Assembly: GCA_020740775.1 (NCBI GenBank)
Contig: JAHEWK010000005.1
Location: forward strand, 124,001 to 188,000
From: Ilyonectria destructans
Taxonomy: Eukaryota > Ascomycota > Sordariomycetes > Hypocreales > Nectriaceae
Length of the DNA: 64,000 bases
Direction: 5' to 3'
Part shown: positions 11,265-22,687 of the stretch, piece by piece
How positions within the stretch are numbered: the stretch's first letter is position 1
How the letters are laid out: each line of letters begins with the position of its first letter
Notes under the pieces: generated by a model
What the model was told of the DNA's origin: nothing
The model's database searches: none
The model's input: the letters and a program-made list of their open reading frames with translations, nothing else
Position numbers and translations under genes: made by a program

Positions 11265-13085
11265 ATGGAATATATCCAACATGCCCAGCCCTCTTACTCA
11301 GTCCCTGACGAGAGTCGAGCAATACTACTCAACAAGCTTCTCGGACACCTTCAGCACGACACGTTGCCTGAAGAGGCAAAGAGCTTGGCAGAATATATTA
11401 CATTCACAGGGTCTGCAAGTCCCTCCCTCCCGATAAACTGGAGGTTTGCGGAGAGCGTTGCGTCACTGAAGGGGTTTGAAGCAGTGCTCCTCAACGTCTT
11501 GATCAAGCGCAGATACGGACAGGGGCCATTTCCGGTCACCATCAACACTGATCATGCACAATTGTTCTTCATGTCTGCTCTATTGGTAGAAGTCAACCCA
11601 GACCCCTCAGCACCCATCCAGCCTACACCGATTCGAGAACTGACGGAGAAGTATGCGACATACTTCCCGAACAGAGACTTGCATGAGATGGCCTCAACGC
11701 CCTACCGCAAAGCAGTGACCAATATCTACAAGACGAAAGACGACCGGTTTTTTCATCTTCACGGCAGCCTCAACCCAGACCCAAGCCTGGAGGCCATCGG
11801 ATTCAAGTGGGATGAACCGGAGATGACGAACGCGGAATCGTGCTGGGCGCACTTCGGAAACCGTATTGCTGAAGAAGACGCCGACACCTGGGACCATCTA
11901 CTCGGAGACAAATACAAACAGGCTGCCACAATCTGTCTGAGCGCAGAGGAGTACGCAAACAGCCCGCAAGGCAAAGCAAATGCCACCGTGGGCCTGTACA
12001 AGGTATACCGACTGGAATCGGCCCACAAAGCCGGCTGGTGGAGGTCTACAGCGGATTCCTCGATTCAGCGGCCCCTGGCAGGACTCAAAATCGTCGATCT
12101 AAGCCGTGTCATTGCGGGCCCGGCCATCTCTCGCGGTCTAGCGGAGCTCGGAGCCAGCGTGATGAGGGTAACTGCACCGCATTTGCCCGACTTTTCAGGT
12201 CTACACCCGGATTTAAACTGGGGCAAGTGGAATTGCTTCCTCGATCTACGGCGACACGAAGACAAAGAGAAGTTGCGCAAGCTTATCATGGACGCCGATG
12301 TTGTCGTGAACGGGTACAGACCGGACGCCTTGAACAAGTATGGGTTTGGCGCAGACAATGTCTTTGAGATGACGAAGAGTCGCGAGAGAGGAATTATTTA
12401 CGTCCGGGAGAACTGTTTTGGCTGGAATGGACCGTTATCGCACCGCAGCGGATGGCAGCCCATTAGCGACGCGCATAGTGGCGTATCTATGGGATTCGGT
12501 AGAGCGATGGGTAATAATGAGCCAGTCACTCCGGTCTTTCCTAATTCCGACTACTGCACTGGTGAGCATCTCTTTGTCCCCCCGATGGCTTTTCTTTTCT
12601 TTTCTTTTCTCATTCCTCTTCTTCTAACTTCCTGTTCCGCTAACGATGAGGCAGGTATTGCTGGAACATGCGCTGTCCTCGAAACGCTTGTGAGACAGGC
12701 CGAGAAGGGTGGCTCATATCTGATCGATACCTCACTCAATTACTACAATCAATGGCTTGTGCAATCCGTGGGCGAATATCCGGCGGATGTCTGGGAAGCA
12801 GTCTGGAAGAAGACGGGTCAGGAAGTATTTCGGCACTACCAAAGCATGAACTACTCAATCCCTCGGATGATTGCGAAAATGAAAGAAGACCAGACATTGT
12901 TGCGGCCGGAGTTCTTTGAGCATCGAGCCTCCGGGGCGCTCAATGGGTTGGTGTTTCGAACCCCGAAACCAGTATTGCAGTTCCCTCCCGACAGCGTACA
13001 GCTGGGTTACAATATCGGGACAAGGGGAAATGGTGTCGATGAGCCCTTTTGGCCTATCGACTTGTCAACCGAAATTGTTGGATAA
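11265..13085 (+). CDS. Family III CoA-transferase (CaiB/BaiF), long fungal type
   Basis: Two exons (11265-12561, 12655-13085) give 575 residues. The 93-nt intron has no stop and keeps frame, so an unspliced reading inserts 31 spurious residues; it contains a T/C-rich tract. The protein has the long fungal layout: an N-terminal part of ~260 residues, then a second CaiB-like part starting PLAGLKIVDLSRVIAGPA with GASVMRV and DVVVNGYRP, as in other BaiF proteins. Such proteins move CoA between acids or act on acyl-CoA stereochemistry; which applies here is not clear. A longer start at 10857 is possible but would lie over the regulatory motif. It follows CoA-transferase 1 on the same strand. No peroxisomal signal is seen at the C-terminus (EIVG). 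Confidence 0.82.
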   Translation: MEYIQHAQPSYSVPDESRAILLNKLLGHLQHDTLPEEAKSLAEYITFTGSASPSLPINWRFAESVASLKGFEAVLLNVLIKRRYGQGPFPVTINTDHAQLFFMSALLVEVNPDPSAPIQPTPIRELTEKYATYFPNRDLHEMASTPYRKAVTNIYKTKDDRFFHLHGSLNPDPSLEAIGFKWDEPEMTNAESCWAHFGNRIAEEDADTWDHLLGDKYKQAATICLSAEEYANSPQGKANATVGLYKVYRLESAHKAGWWRSTADSSIQRPLAGLKIVDLSRVIAGPAISRGLAELGASVMRVTAPHLPDFSGLHPDLNWGKWNCFLDLRRHEDKEKLRKLIMDADVVVNGYRPDALNKYGFGADNVFEMTKSRERGIIYVRENCFGWNGPLSHRSGWQPISDAHSGVSMGFGRAMGNNEPVTPVFPNSDYCTGEHLFVPPMAFLFFSFLIPLLLTSCSANDEAGIAGTCAVLETLVRQAEKGGSYLIDTSLNYYNQWLVQSVGEYPADVWEAVWKKTGQEVFRHYQSMNYSIPRMIAKMKEDQTLLRPEFFEHRASGALNGLVFRTPKPVLQFPPDSVQLGYNIGTRGNGVDEPFWPIDLSTEIVG

Positions 13086-13362
13086 AGACGAAACAGACAG
13101 CCTAGAGCCTGCAAATATAGTTTTGAATACACAGCCGTGACACATGCCAAGCCAACCCAATATCCTCCATGTCAGTTGATACGCTTACTCGAGGAAGTCT
13201 GTGCAGCTTTGTCACGGTTGTTCTGCAAGTGACGGTCAATGATCCTGCTGGTATCCCATGTGACCGTTTTGGAAGGCATGCTTAATAGGGGCCCTATGTT
13301 TATATGTGGCTAGTATGGCATGGAATCGGGTGAAAAGGGAGTGTATCTTGAGTACTACGCAA

Positions 13363-14002
13363 TTACATACGTGTCCGAGTCTCCCCGAACGTGACGCTGG
13401 CCTTATTATGCTCTGCCACAGAAAGTAGGTTTCCAGTTGACCTATCCCGCATCTGACCCCTGATAGTTGCCAGTCTAGCGCCCATCTGTAACACCTCGCA
13501 TTCAACCACGATGTCCATATCCAGTGTTGCCGGTCTCATGAATGTGACCGACAGATTTCTAGACACACCTCCAAATTGCCAAAAGCCTTTCTTGGCCAGA
13601 GGCGCGGTACACATGGTTGTGCACATGTCGTATATCAACGCCACCGCGCCGCCATGGATGCTCTGAAGTCGATTCGTCAGGTTTGGCCCTCCCTTGAGTG
13701 AAAAAGTTGCTGCGGTCTTCTCCCGAGTACTTGTTGCCGATACCAACCGTATATGGTCTCGCATCAGCACGTCGTCGAATCCCTTGACGCAAGTTTTATT
13801 AGCAGTCGAGTCTTGCCTTGGCTGCGCACACTGGTCGAGCTCTTACCGCGTTCCCATCTGCCGATGCAGGCCACTGATATGCGCCAATGTATGCTTCAAT
13901 GCGCTCCGCTGGATCCGAAATGTCCACATCAAAGGCTACTCCTGGCAGGGAAAGCAGCTCCGGGGGATATCGCCCTGGCGCTGAAGGCGAGCCTGAGACC
14001 AT
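13363..14002 (-). CDS. Hotdog-fold thioesterase (PaaI / ACOT13 type)
   Basis: Two exons (14002-13847, 13782-13363) give 191 residues. The hotdog signature IHGGAVALIYD is clear and is followed by the usual strand pattern (SVTFMRPA, VVECEV). Family members hydrolyse acyl- or aryl-CoA, freeing CoA or relieving dead-end thioesters. Exon 2 ends TRM at a GTATGT that could also be a donor splice site, so a further small 3' exon (ending near 13236) cannot be excluded; TRM itself is a distant PTS1-like tail. An in-frame ATG 15 codons upstream (14047) is an alternative start. The gene is divergent from acyl-CoA dehydrogenase 1, consistent with work on the same CoA thioesters. Confidence 0.82.
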
Positions 14003-14608
14003 GGCGGGCAAGAAGTGGAAGGCTAACGGCCTCGGAAAGAGTTGCACCGACCCCGGGACCTAAGTTATTGGAGGGGGATAGATCTGTTGCAATTGATGGG
14101 CCAGAATTCCAAATCTTTCCCATCCGAGCTGTTCGTGTGCAGCAACCACGGTGTAGAATCTATTTCTGTTGTATCGGCGCCGAGGTCTTAGCGCCCATCG
14201 GCGTCGGCCTCAGCACGAGGAGACAATGTACCGCGGCAATAAGACTACCGAGACATCGCTGGAGATGGACAGATACCCCGCTTTCAACGCTCATATCCCC
14301 TCAGCGAGGAATTGAGAATCCGTAAACTTTCAGCGACCCCTGAACGGCGGGAGGCCAAACTCGGCAATGTGACCTTCGCCGGAACTTTGCCGCGTAAACT
14401 GATCATGGGTGGCTAAAGCAGCAGGGGCCTCACTTCATCCCGGGGAAGCGGCATTGTTCTTCGACGAGCCCCCGGTTTCTAACTCTTTAGCATGCCGACA
14501 TCGTGTAAGCTCATGTATATCACCCTCGACCTCTTCATGGGAGAAGATCTCGACAGCCACTTGCATCATTTTACCCTATTTCTTCGCCCGACAAACTATT
14601 AGGTAACC
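14003..14608. promoter_or_regulatory. Shared divergent promoter, thioesterase / acyl-CoA dehydrogenase 1
   Basis: 606 bp between divergent genes. It contains ATCGGCGCCGAG at 14173-14184, the cluster motif with a GC centre in place of TG/CA. No gene recognised; open frames here lack family resemblance. Confidence 0.4.
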
Positions 14609-16237
14609 ATGGGCGACACTAGCATCTCGCAGATTCCTCTCGCGGAACCATCTTGGCTTCGTGGCCTCCCATCCCCCTACTACAACGAGTCACATATCAG
14701 ATTCCAGCGCGCGTGCCGTGCTTTTTTAGACAAGAATCTACACACAGATGCACTAGAGTGGGAGAGAAATGGCGAAGTGCCTGCCGACCTATTCTCCACC
14801 TTTGCCAAGTTTAATTTCATACTCCCTGCTTTGCCTGCTCCTCTACCAGTCGATTGGCTGAGACGACTGGGCATCATTGAGATGCCTGGAAGCGTCCCGG
14901 TAGAGGAATGGGACGCACTCCACTGTATGATTTACTCCGATGAGGTGCGTAGTCGCTTACCGGACATCATGATGTAACAGAATGCTCACCAGAAAGTTAG
15001 ATGAACCGGTCAGGATTGGCAGGGCCCGGAGGCGCCATAACAGCCGGCATGGCTTATGGTGTGCCCCCTCTGCTGCACTACGGGAACCAGCAACTGCAAG
15101 AGAGACTGCTCCCGGATCTTCTGCTCGGAAAAAAGCGCACATGCATCGCAGTTACAGAACCAGAGTGAGCGACCGGCTTTCCTAGTTGATTCTACATCCA
15201 ACCCCGCTGGAGGAGATGTCCGAGAACTAACCTGACCGTCTAGTGCGGGCTCTGACGTTGCCAATATAACCACAACCGCCAAGCTGAGCGATTGCGGCAA
15301 ATTTTGGATCGTAGACGGAGCCAAGAAATGGATCACCAACGGTACAATGGCAGACTTTGCCACCACGGCCGTCAGAACTGGCGCAGAAGGTTCCGGCGCG
15401 AAGGGAATCTCTCTTCTAGTGGTGCCCTTGAAAGATTACCCAGGCGTTTCGCGCCGGCGATTGAAAGTCGGCGGCGGGATTGCTGCAGGGACATCGTATA
15501 TTGAATTCGACGACGTGAAGGTGCCCGTTTCAAACCTCATTGGCCGCGAGGGAGAAGGTATGCGGTACATCATGCAAAACTTCAACCACGAGCGCATGTT
15601 CTTCTGTGTCGGGATAACGAGGCAGGCCAGAGTGGCACTCAGCTCTGCCTTTGAATACTGTCTTAAGAGAGAGGCTTTTGGCAAGGTATGCTGTTTAGCT
15701 TTTCGCAGGGTACCTCCTCAACTAACCCTGGACTTCTCACCAGACTTTAATTGATCAGCCTGTAGTCCGCCACAGGCTCGCCAAATGCGCTGCTATCCTG
15801 GAATCTCATACCGCCTGGTTGGAATTAATCGTATACCAGCTAGCAAAGATGAGCAAAGCCGATGCTGACGCCCAATTGGGGGGGTTGATTGCTCTGTGCA
15901 AAGCCAACGCAGGAATGGTGCTGGATGAGTGCGCCCGCTGCGCTGTGTTGCTATTTGGCGGCAAAGGTTATACGCAGTCAGGACAGGGAGAAGTGATTGA
16001 AAGTAAGTGTCTCACCTGCGCCAGGTGCTTGGCTGGGCATAGGCTGCACGATTACAGAATGACATTAAGCATAGCTAACGCAATACTATAGAGATCTATC
16101 GTGAGGTGCCTGGGGCAAGGATTCCGGGAGGGAGTGAGGATGTGTTGTTAGACTTAGCTATGCGACAGCTGATTGCAAATTTCCAAAGGAATTCTAAGGA
16201 GCTGAAGGATGAGAAGAAGAGTAAGGTAAATCTATAA
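14609..16237 (+). CDS. Acyl-CoA dehydrogenase 1
   Basis: Five exons (14609-14944, 15001-15164, 15244-15685, 15744-16002, 16092-16237) encode 448 residues, the normal length. The second join restores the flavin/substrate motif AVTEPDAGSD. Other family blocks are DGAKKWITNG, FNHERM and REAFGKTLIDQPVVRHRL. FAD-dependent enzymes of this family introduce a 2,3-double bond into acyl-CoA. The N-terminal extension LRGLPSPYYNESH is shared with dehydrogenase 2 at 43446, so they are paralogs. The predicted end is KSKVNL; a GTAAAT after KKSK could be a donor that would replace the last residues. No clear PTS1. Equivalent in role to AtuD of the bacterial citronellol pathway, by family only. Confidence 0.9.
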
Positions 16238-17523
16238 AATACATTTATCAGTTCTAAAATTCAATAACTACAGCCTCTTGCTACTGAAAAAGATAAATCT
16301 TTACTGCCAACCAAAAAGACTGTATAAAGCTAAAGGTACTAAAATCACTCTATAATTAACAGAAATCCATTATATAGGAGGTACTTGAACAAGCTATTTT
16401 ATATATAAGCTGAATATAGTTTGTGACAGCCGTGCTTGATCTATACTTGAGGTGTAGGGTAGGTGTGAATTATTCTTCAAGTGCGGTCCGGGATACAAGC
16501 TGGCCCCACAGCTAGAGTATGGGAATCTGCTAATTGTATTTATATAGGGATATTCGGTAAGTTTCCTCAATATAACCACCGGTTTTTAGAGACTCTGAAA
16601 CTTCAGGCTTGTTTGTGGCTTTGAAGAACTTGGGAACTTGGTTGTTCATCGCGAGGGTGCAACTATTCCCATACGGAAGGCCGACGGTATAAAGAAGAAG
16701 CCAAAACGCCAATACCTAGACGGGGAAACCGTTATGCACCTCATTTCACGTATCTTGAACTTGAATACATACATTGTCTTGAATGCGGTCTTGATTGTAA
16801 CACGTGGGTATATGGCCTCTCGGGCAACCAAAGCCACGTAATTACTCGGGACCGCCGATGGAAACGCGCAGGAGTGTGCGAGATAACTGAGTTTCAGGAG
16901 TATAGGACTAGTGAGAACAAACATCCGGGGAGGCCGAAGTGCGGGGTATACTTAGTTTGCTCCAGAAAGCTCTAATACCCAAATGATGCTTTTAACCTGG
17001 TCCGACCCAGGTTGTGGCCAATGCTCACTTTCCTAACCTGTCAATTTCGCGACCCTACCCTGTCTCCTCTAGTAGGCTTAGCGCCACTCATATAAAAGGA
17101 GCCAGGTCTCTACCCGTTCGCTGACCCTGTGGGGCGAAATAAGAGGGAAAATCAAAGCCCCTGAAGGCAAGCCTCCGTCTGCTATAGCTAGGCATCCCTA
17201 GTACGCCGTCAACAGTTATGGATTTGAACCTGCTTGATACTAACATTTGCGAGGACTAAGAAGAAGAGCAATAACTCTACCAAATGAGCGAGGCCGAATG
17301 CACGAAGGCTTGGCGAGATCAAGGCAAGGGCGACAGGTGTATGTATTTTTTAACTCCAGAGACTTTTGGGCCTAGCCTACCGAGCGTAATACACGGATGT
17401 GTATGTGTGTGTGTGTGGACACTAGGCTGTGCCAATGCTGTGATACATTGATAATTGGCTGCGTATTGTTCAATTATATTTAACATATGGAAGCTTCTAC
17501 ACACCCTAAAGCTAAGGTTAACC
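16238..17523. other. Intergenic, partly AT-rich
   Basis: 1.3 kb between convergent genes. The first ~350 bp are AT-rich. A strong TATAAAAGGA lies at 17091-17100 with no recognisable gene after it. A (TG)7 run is at 17404-17417. No conserved coding region recognised. Confidence 0.5.
17404..17417 (+). repeat. (TG)7 microsatellite
   Basis: Seven perfect TG units, preceded by interrupted TG repeats, in intergenic DNA 3' of the transporter gene. Confidence 0.8.
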
Positions 17524-19401
17524 CTAAGCAACGCTATTAGATGCCTTTACAGAGTCCTTGTTCAGTCTGTTCCTCTTGCAGGCCAAGCTAAGGATAAACG
17601 CTGCTCCAGTGAACCCGATCGCAGTTGCAAAGGAGGCATGAATGCCTCGCATATAAACTACCAGGATGTTGGTTACTTCCTCTGCTGGGAATACTTGCCG
17701 TATCTGTGTCGCCCCAGTGGCGATGAGCTGAGCGGGGTTTACGTTAGGAGCAACGGAGGGTAAAGCTCCAAGCATAGCGTTAACAAAGGCAGACTGGGAT
17801 GCTGCAACCGAAAATGCACCTCCGATTGTCTGGAAAACTGGAACGAAGGGATGAGTATTGGAAGAGCGGGGATGCTAGTATTTGACTCACAAAGAATAAT
17901 AGCTGTAACTGAAGGCAAGTCGCTGTTTGCAGATTTTGCCTGCCCAATGATAATCGGCACCTGGAAGCTGATGCCGTATCCGACTCCTGCCAAGATTTGA
18001 TATCCGATCCACTTGCCTGCACCGGTACCAATATCCAGGGAGTAGATCAGGCCGCATGCAACAGTCGCCATCGCTGCTCCTGAGACTAACAAGGGAAACG
18101 CAATCCCGGTTGCTGTGATAAACCCTCCAGAAAGGATAGTTGCGACAGTTACACCAATAATAAGTGGAAGGTTCCGCACACCGGATTCCGTCGGGCTCGT
18201 GTTGCCGATACTCTGGAAATAGATGGGGAGATAATAAATCTGGATGAAATACCCCCCAGAGTAGAAGAATGCATATGTGGCCGGTACCCAGACGTTGCGG
18301 TCTGTTATGAGACGTGGCTGCACCATGGCTCGTTCTCCTTGGTACCACTCCCATAGAACAAACGAAAGACAGATAACACCAAAGCCAACAAGGAGGCCGA
18401 TAACCTCCCCGCTGTTCCACGGCTTTGTCTGCCCGCCATACTGGAGCCCTAAGATATAACAGGTGATTGCGCCCATGATCATTGCAGTGCCAACAATGTC
18501 CATGTTGAGAAGCTTCTCGAGGAGCGGCTTCTGTACAACTTTGGCGTGGGATGGTGTGCGAAAAAAGATCAATATGATGAGGGCACTCAACCCGCCAATG
18601 GGGAGGTTGATGTAGAAACACCACCGCCACGACACCTTTTCCGCGAAAGCTCCACCGATAAGAGGGCCGATGACTGACGAGATACCGTAGCTGGCACCTA
18701 GTACACCAGTAAACATTGGGCGTTTTACTGGTGGCACCGCATACCCGATAATGGTGAAAGCGCCGGAGCTGATGCCCGCGGCACCAACCCCTGACAGGGC
18801 GCGGCCAACAATGAGGGTTGTTGAGTTGGGAGCCAGAGCGCAGATAAGAGACCCGACTTCGAAGATTAGAACACAGAGGATGAATGTGCTCTTGAGAGGG
18901 AAATATTTGAATGCTTTGCCCCCTAGACACACAGTCAGTCAATACCACACATGGCTGAACGTGCGAACTTACAAGTAGACTGGAATCCGCCGACGCACAT
19001 GAAGAAAGCAGACCCGTACCAGGACACTAGGTCAATGCCACGAAACTCGTCCGTAATTTTCGGAATGGCAGTAGCAACGATAGTCTCCAACGTGTCAGTT
19101 AATTCTGAGGGCTGCGTGTTTGGAGTTCGCTTACCATGTCAAGAGACACCAGGAAGGTGCTGAGGAAAAGCGAGATGACCACGGCAATGAGTCGTGCACC
19201 CTCTGGGTACTCGGGGCTTTCTCCCAGGGAAGACCCGTCGGGATTGTCCGTTGCATCCTGTTCCTTTTCGGCTTTGCAGTCGGACATCATTCTAGGCTCG
19301 TTGCCGAGAGAGCTAGAAGCATCTGGGGCTTTAACCGTCTCTTCACTGTGAAGTGACGTTTTCTCTCCCATACACGCTAGGTCGGGGGATAATCTTGCCA
19401 T
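17524..19401 (-). CDS. MFS transporter, DHA14 (14-TM) drug/toxin efflux type
   Basis: Four exons (19401-19135, 19084-18973, 18922-17891, 17837-17524) give 574 residues. A hydrophilic N-terminus of ~70 residues precedes a set of hydrophobic segments compatible with 14 helices. Splicing restores the DHA signature around [17 protein letters not shown], with the antiporter block [12 protein letters not shown] later. Family members at fungal clusters export toxic metabolites or take up substrates by proton coupling at the plasma membrane; direction cannot be told. The gene lies within the cluster next to a GST-like gene, which suggests handling of a toxic substrate. Introns of 50, 50 and 53 nt are very short but have good sites. 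ATG at 19401 was chosen; a second in-frame ATG lies 10 codons downstream. Confidence 0.88.
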
Positions 19402-20340
19402 TTCCTTCGTTTTGTTTGTCTTTAGCACTGAGGAGATTAGAAGTGGGTGGCTGGATTTGACGAAGAACCTCGAGGTCAGGCCACTTAGATAGGACCTGCA
19501 GACTTGCGGAAGCAAGAAAATAAAGATATAGAGGATGAATTTCTCGACCAACAAGGCCAGTGGAAACACGCTTTTATATACAGAGCGGGCTCCTTCTGTT
19601 TTCCTGCCACCATTAGTTCAGAGTGTATTATCTGTAGATCGGCTACCTCAATCGGGTCCCAAGGCCGCGGCCTCCCCTGCAAGTCTGGAAATCCACAGCA
19701 AAGTTTTATTTAAGTTCAAGAGGCCTGATTTCTTTGCCGTGTGAGTCATGTATTGGACAGCTCACATCGTGAATTTACGTCAGTCTTTCCTCTGGGCATC
19801 TGGCTCATTTCCGCAAAAGGCCCGTGAACAGGGTGGGCACCGTTTCAGCGATGGGGACGTGCCTGGTAGTTCCGGGGTTTTCAGCGTATCAATTAAGTCT
19901 GCAGCCCAGCAACGATCAAAAATACAACGTAAATGTTATGGATGAAGCACCGAATCTGGATTGTACTTCCCAGGTTTTTACCTTTACTGGCTAAATAAAT
20001 TGTTTTCAGTTAACATGGAGTGATTCAACATACTGCAACATTTACGGGCTGAATCCAGCTACATTTCGCAGATCTTTGTGCGACCCAGGAGAACCCCCTT
20101 ATCACTCTCGAGGTTGCTTCTTCACGAATACTTTGCTCTAGCCCTACAGAATTTCGGATAACGGAAAAGTCCCAGGGTCAAAGCATTACGAAGCGTTCAA
20201 ACTACTCGTAACGCACGGTCAAGCGAACCAAACCTGGAAAGGCTTAATACTGATTAGAGTTCAACACCCTATAAAAGTCGACCCCGCAACATCTATGATT
20301 CAAATCAAGCATCATCTTACCTTACCAGTCTCAAGTCACG
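19402..20340. other. Intergenic between divergent transporter and GST genes
   Basis: 939 bp. A TATA box (TATAAAAG, 20270-20277) lies 64-71 bp before the GST ATG. No copy of the cluster 12-mer was found. No gene recognised. Confidence 0.5.
20270..20277 (+). promoter_or_regulatory. TATA box of the GST-like gene
   Basis: TATAAAAG sits 64-71 bp upstream of the ATG at 20341, followed by a CAAG-rich leader ending CACGATGG; a standard core-promoter layout for a strongly inducible fungal gene. Confidence 0.55.
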
Positions 20341-21192
20341 ATGGCTATCAATCCCGTATCTGCCCCTGCTGGAGATGTCCCATACGAGCTCATCTACTGG
20401 CCAGGCGTTCCTGGCAGAGGTGAACACATTCGCCTCCTCTTTGAACAGGCTGGCGTCCCCTACATTGATCGTGCCCAAGAGGAGGGAAAAGGGATGATCT
20501 TTTACGAGAGGAACCGAGGTGATCACCTAAACCCACCACCATTCGCACCTCCTGTACTCCAACATGGCGATGTAATTCTCAGCCAGACCCCCAACATTCT
20601 GTCATACCTTGGGCCACGCCTAAATCTCGTCCCCGAACCCGACCAAGACAACATCGGCCTATACCACGTCAATCAACTGGCATTGACAGCCCTGGATGGG
20701 TTGAGCAACGAACCCCATGATGTACATCATCCGATCTCGATGCTGCTATACTACGAAGATCAACTGGAGGAGAGCAAAAGAAAAGCTCAGGACTACACAG
20801 CCAACAGAATTCCAAAGTTTCTCGGGTACTTTCAGAAGGTCCTCGAGGGTGAGGCCAGTGGTGATGGACCTTGGCTCTACGGCGGCCGGCTCTCGTACGC
20901 GGACTTGGTTCTTTTCCAGGTAAGTGTCTCATCTATCATCTCATCACCCATGCACGGGTGCGTATGCTATGTGGCCCGGCTGACCAATCTCCAATAGTGC
21001 CTTGATGGTGTCAAGTTTGCCTTCCCAAAGACGTTAGCATCCTTGGAGGGGAGTGGCAAGTACGACAGTGTATTCGCACTTTATCAGGCAGTTAAGGAAG
21101 TGCCAAATATCAAGGCTTATTTAGAGAGCGAGAGGAGGCTCAAGTATTCGAATGGTATCTACCGCCACTACCCTGAACTTGATGTTGTATAG
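20341..21192 (+). CDS. Glutathione S-transferase-like protein
   Basis: Two exons (20341-20919, 20998-21192) encode 257 residues. The N-terminal ~90 residues are thioredoxin-like: YELIYWPGVPGRGEHIR with Tyr and Arg placed as in sigma-like GSTs, then the cis-Pro region (APPVLQ) and a QTPNILSYLG helix where canonical enzymes have E/Q-S-x-A-I. The C-terminal helical domain ends in GPWLYGGRLSYADLVLFQ, the usual N-capping block. It could conjugate electrophilic intermediates or act as an isomerase or lyase. It lies between the transporter and the rhodopsin-like gene and has a TATA box. No targeting signal. Confidence 0.87.
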
Positions 21193-22687
21193 GGGTTAGA
21201 TATATGTGACTGTGCGGGTTAACCAACTATTGAACTTGGCCGTGATGGGTTTATGTGTATAGTAGGATTAGGACGCTTAGGACGCTATGTACTGAGCAAC
21301 GGTTGGTGTCAAGTAGTGTCAAGTAGTGTCAAAAAAGGTCCTCGAGTAACTTAGTTGGAATTGATAGCTGTGGAGCTAATCTACATGCGAGATATGCGAA
21401 TGAATGAATCTATGTACTATGGGATCTGGAAGTCCAGCGGGCAGAGCCCAAACTAGGACGGAGCTCCCGAGGCCTCTCTGCCGAAGATCTCATGAAATCC
21501 TCGAAGACTTGTGGAAGCGATACTAGGTGTGCTTTCACTGCAACGCTTGATTATTACGTGACGGACTTTGGTCATGAAACTTGCTTATCATGCTCCTTTT
21601 ATGATTGGCAATGCGAGAGGCGAAAGCGACGCCGTTGACGACCGCGATCTCACGCTAAACCAGCCACTCTCCGACCTAGACAAGCTCAAATTCAGATCAG
21701 TGGGACCCTGCAACATCCTGCGCCCTTAAGTCATGGCTATGGTACCCACTTTCCCTTTTGGGTCATTTCGCGAAACTTACCTTAGCGTGCCGTCTCGTGG
21801 ATATTTTTAGGTGTCACGGTGTCATCTAAGTTACAATACAACCCGGAGCTAATGGTTGAGACACGGTGCATCCAACTTTGGCCGATTACCTACCGGGTGA
21901 CTACAACACAAAGGGGTTGGCGTAATAGCAGACAATCTCCTCATCTTTCCGTTCAAAATCGTGTCTGTTTTCCATTACCCACAGAACACCCCAGTACGAT
22001 ACGCTTAGCAAGAACGGCTAGGAGAGTGGCACCAAACACAACCGAAGCGTGATTCATAATCACCGGGGTGACAGCGAAAAGATACTAGTCAAGATTAAAC
22101 ATATCACAGCAATGATATTAGCTAAAATCTCGGCTTTTCCGAGTCGAACTAGGTGCCATGTTAATGACTCAAGCGACATGATCTGACGCAATATAAAGAC
22201 CACTGTAGTCTGGTCAATTTCCCTTCTATCGTCTAGTCTAACTAACTCAGCCTTTAATTAAACTTGGTTACCACAACAATCATTGGGTTTGACCAGATGT
22301 AACACCTTCGGCCCAGCGTTGACGCTCAGAGATTACTCCCCAATTTATATGCCAACATAAACCTGCGACCTGGCTTATCCCTTGGACATTGATCAAGTCG
22401 TCACAATTGCGATCAATGCCCAATCTTTTGCCCGCCCGTGGTATAACGGTTAGAGGTGCCCGTAATACTTAACAGCGCTGCCCAAGCACTCATCGTTTAT
22501 TACTCCAATTATAATGTAATAACCTAGAATCAATGGGTTAAGGAAGCAGAGGAGCGGCAAGGCTACCCGCAACTTGCGAGGCAGTTTGATGGCTCTTCAC
22601 GAGGCGGAGTCTGTTACACATGATAGCAAATTAAACTATTAAATCTACCTCCGCATTATACATGTTCCAAATCGAAGCTACTTCAGC
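21193..22687. other. Intergenic, no gene recognised
   Basis: 1.5 kb between the convergent GST and rhodopsin-like genes. A near-tandem gtcaagta-type repeat (gtcaagtagt, three copies) is at ~21308-21332. Moderately AT-rich with frequent stops in all frames; nothing further recognised. Confidence 0.5.

Noticed and set aside
13753..14325. 190-codon plus-strand frame in the thioesterase/dehydrogenase promoter
   Set aside because: Overlaps thioesterase exons antisense and has no domain; promoter is the better reading.
17210..17297. tRNA-like stretch on the minus strand with a box-A-like TTTGGTAGAG and box-B-like GGTTCAAATCC
   Set aside because: The D-stem pairs, but the T-stem and acceptor stem do not and no proper anticodon stem-loop can be drawn. 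At best a decayed tRNA-derived SINE head.
17887..18948. 353-codon minus-strand frame overlapping the MFS transporter
   Set aside because: Shifted frame of the same gene; the other frame gives clear transmembrane helices and MFS motifs.
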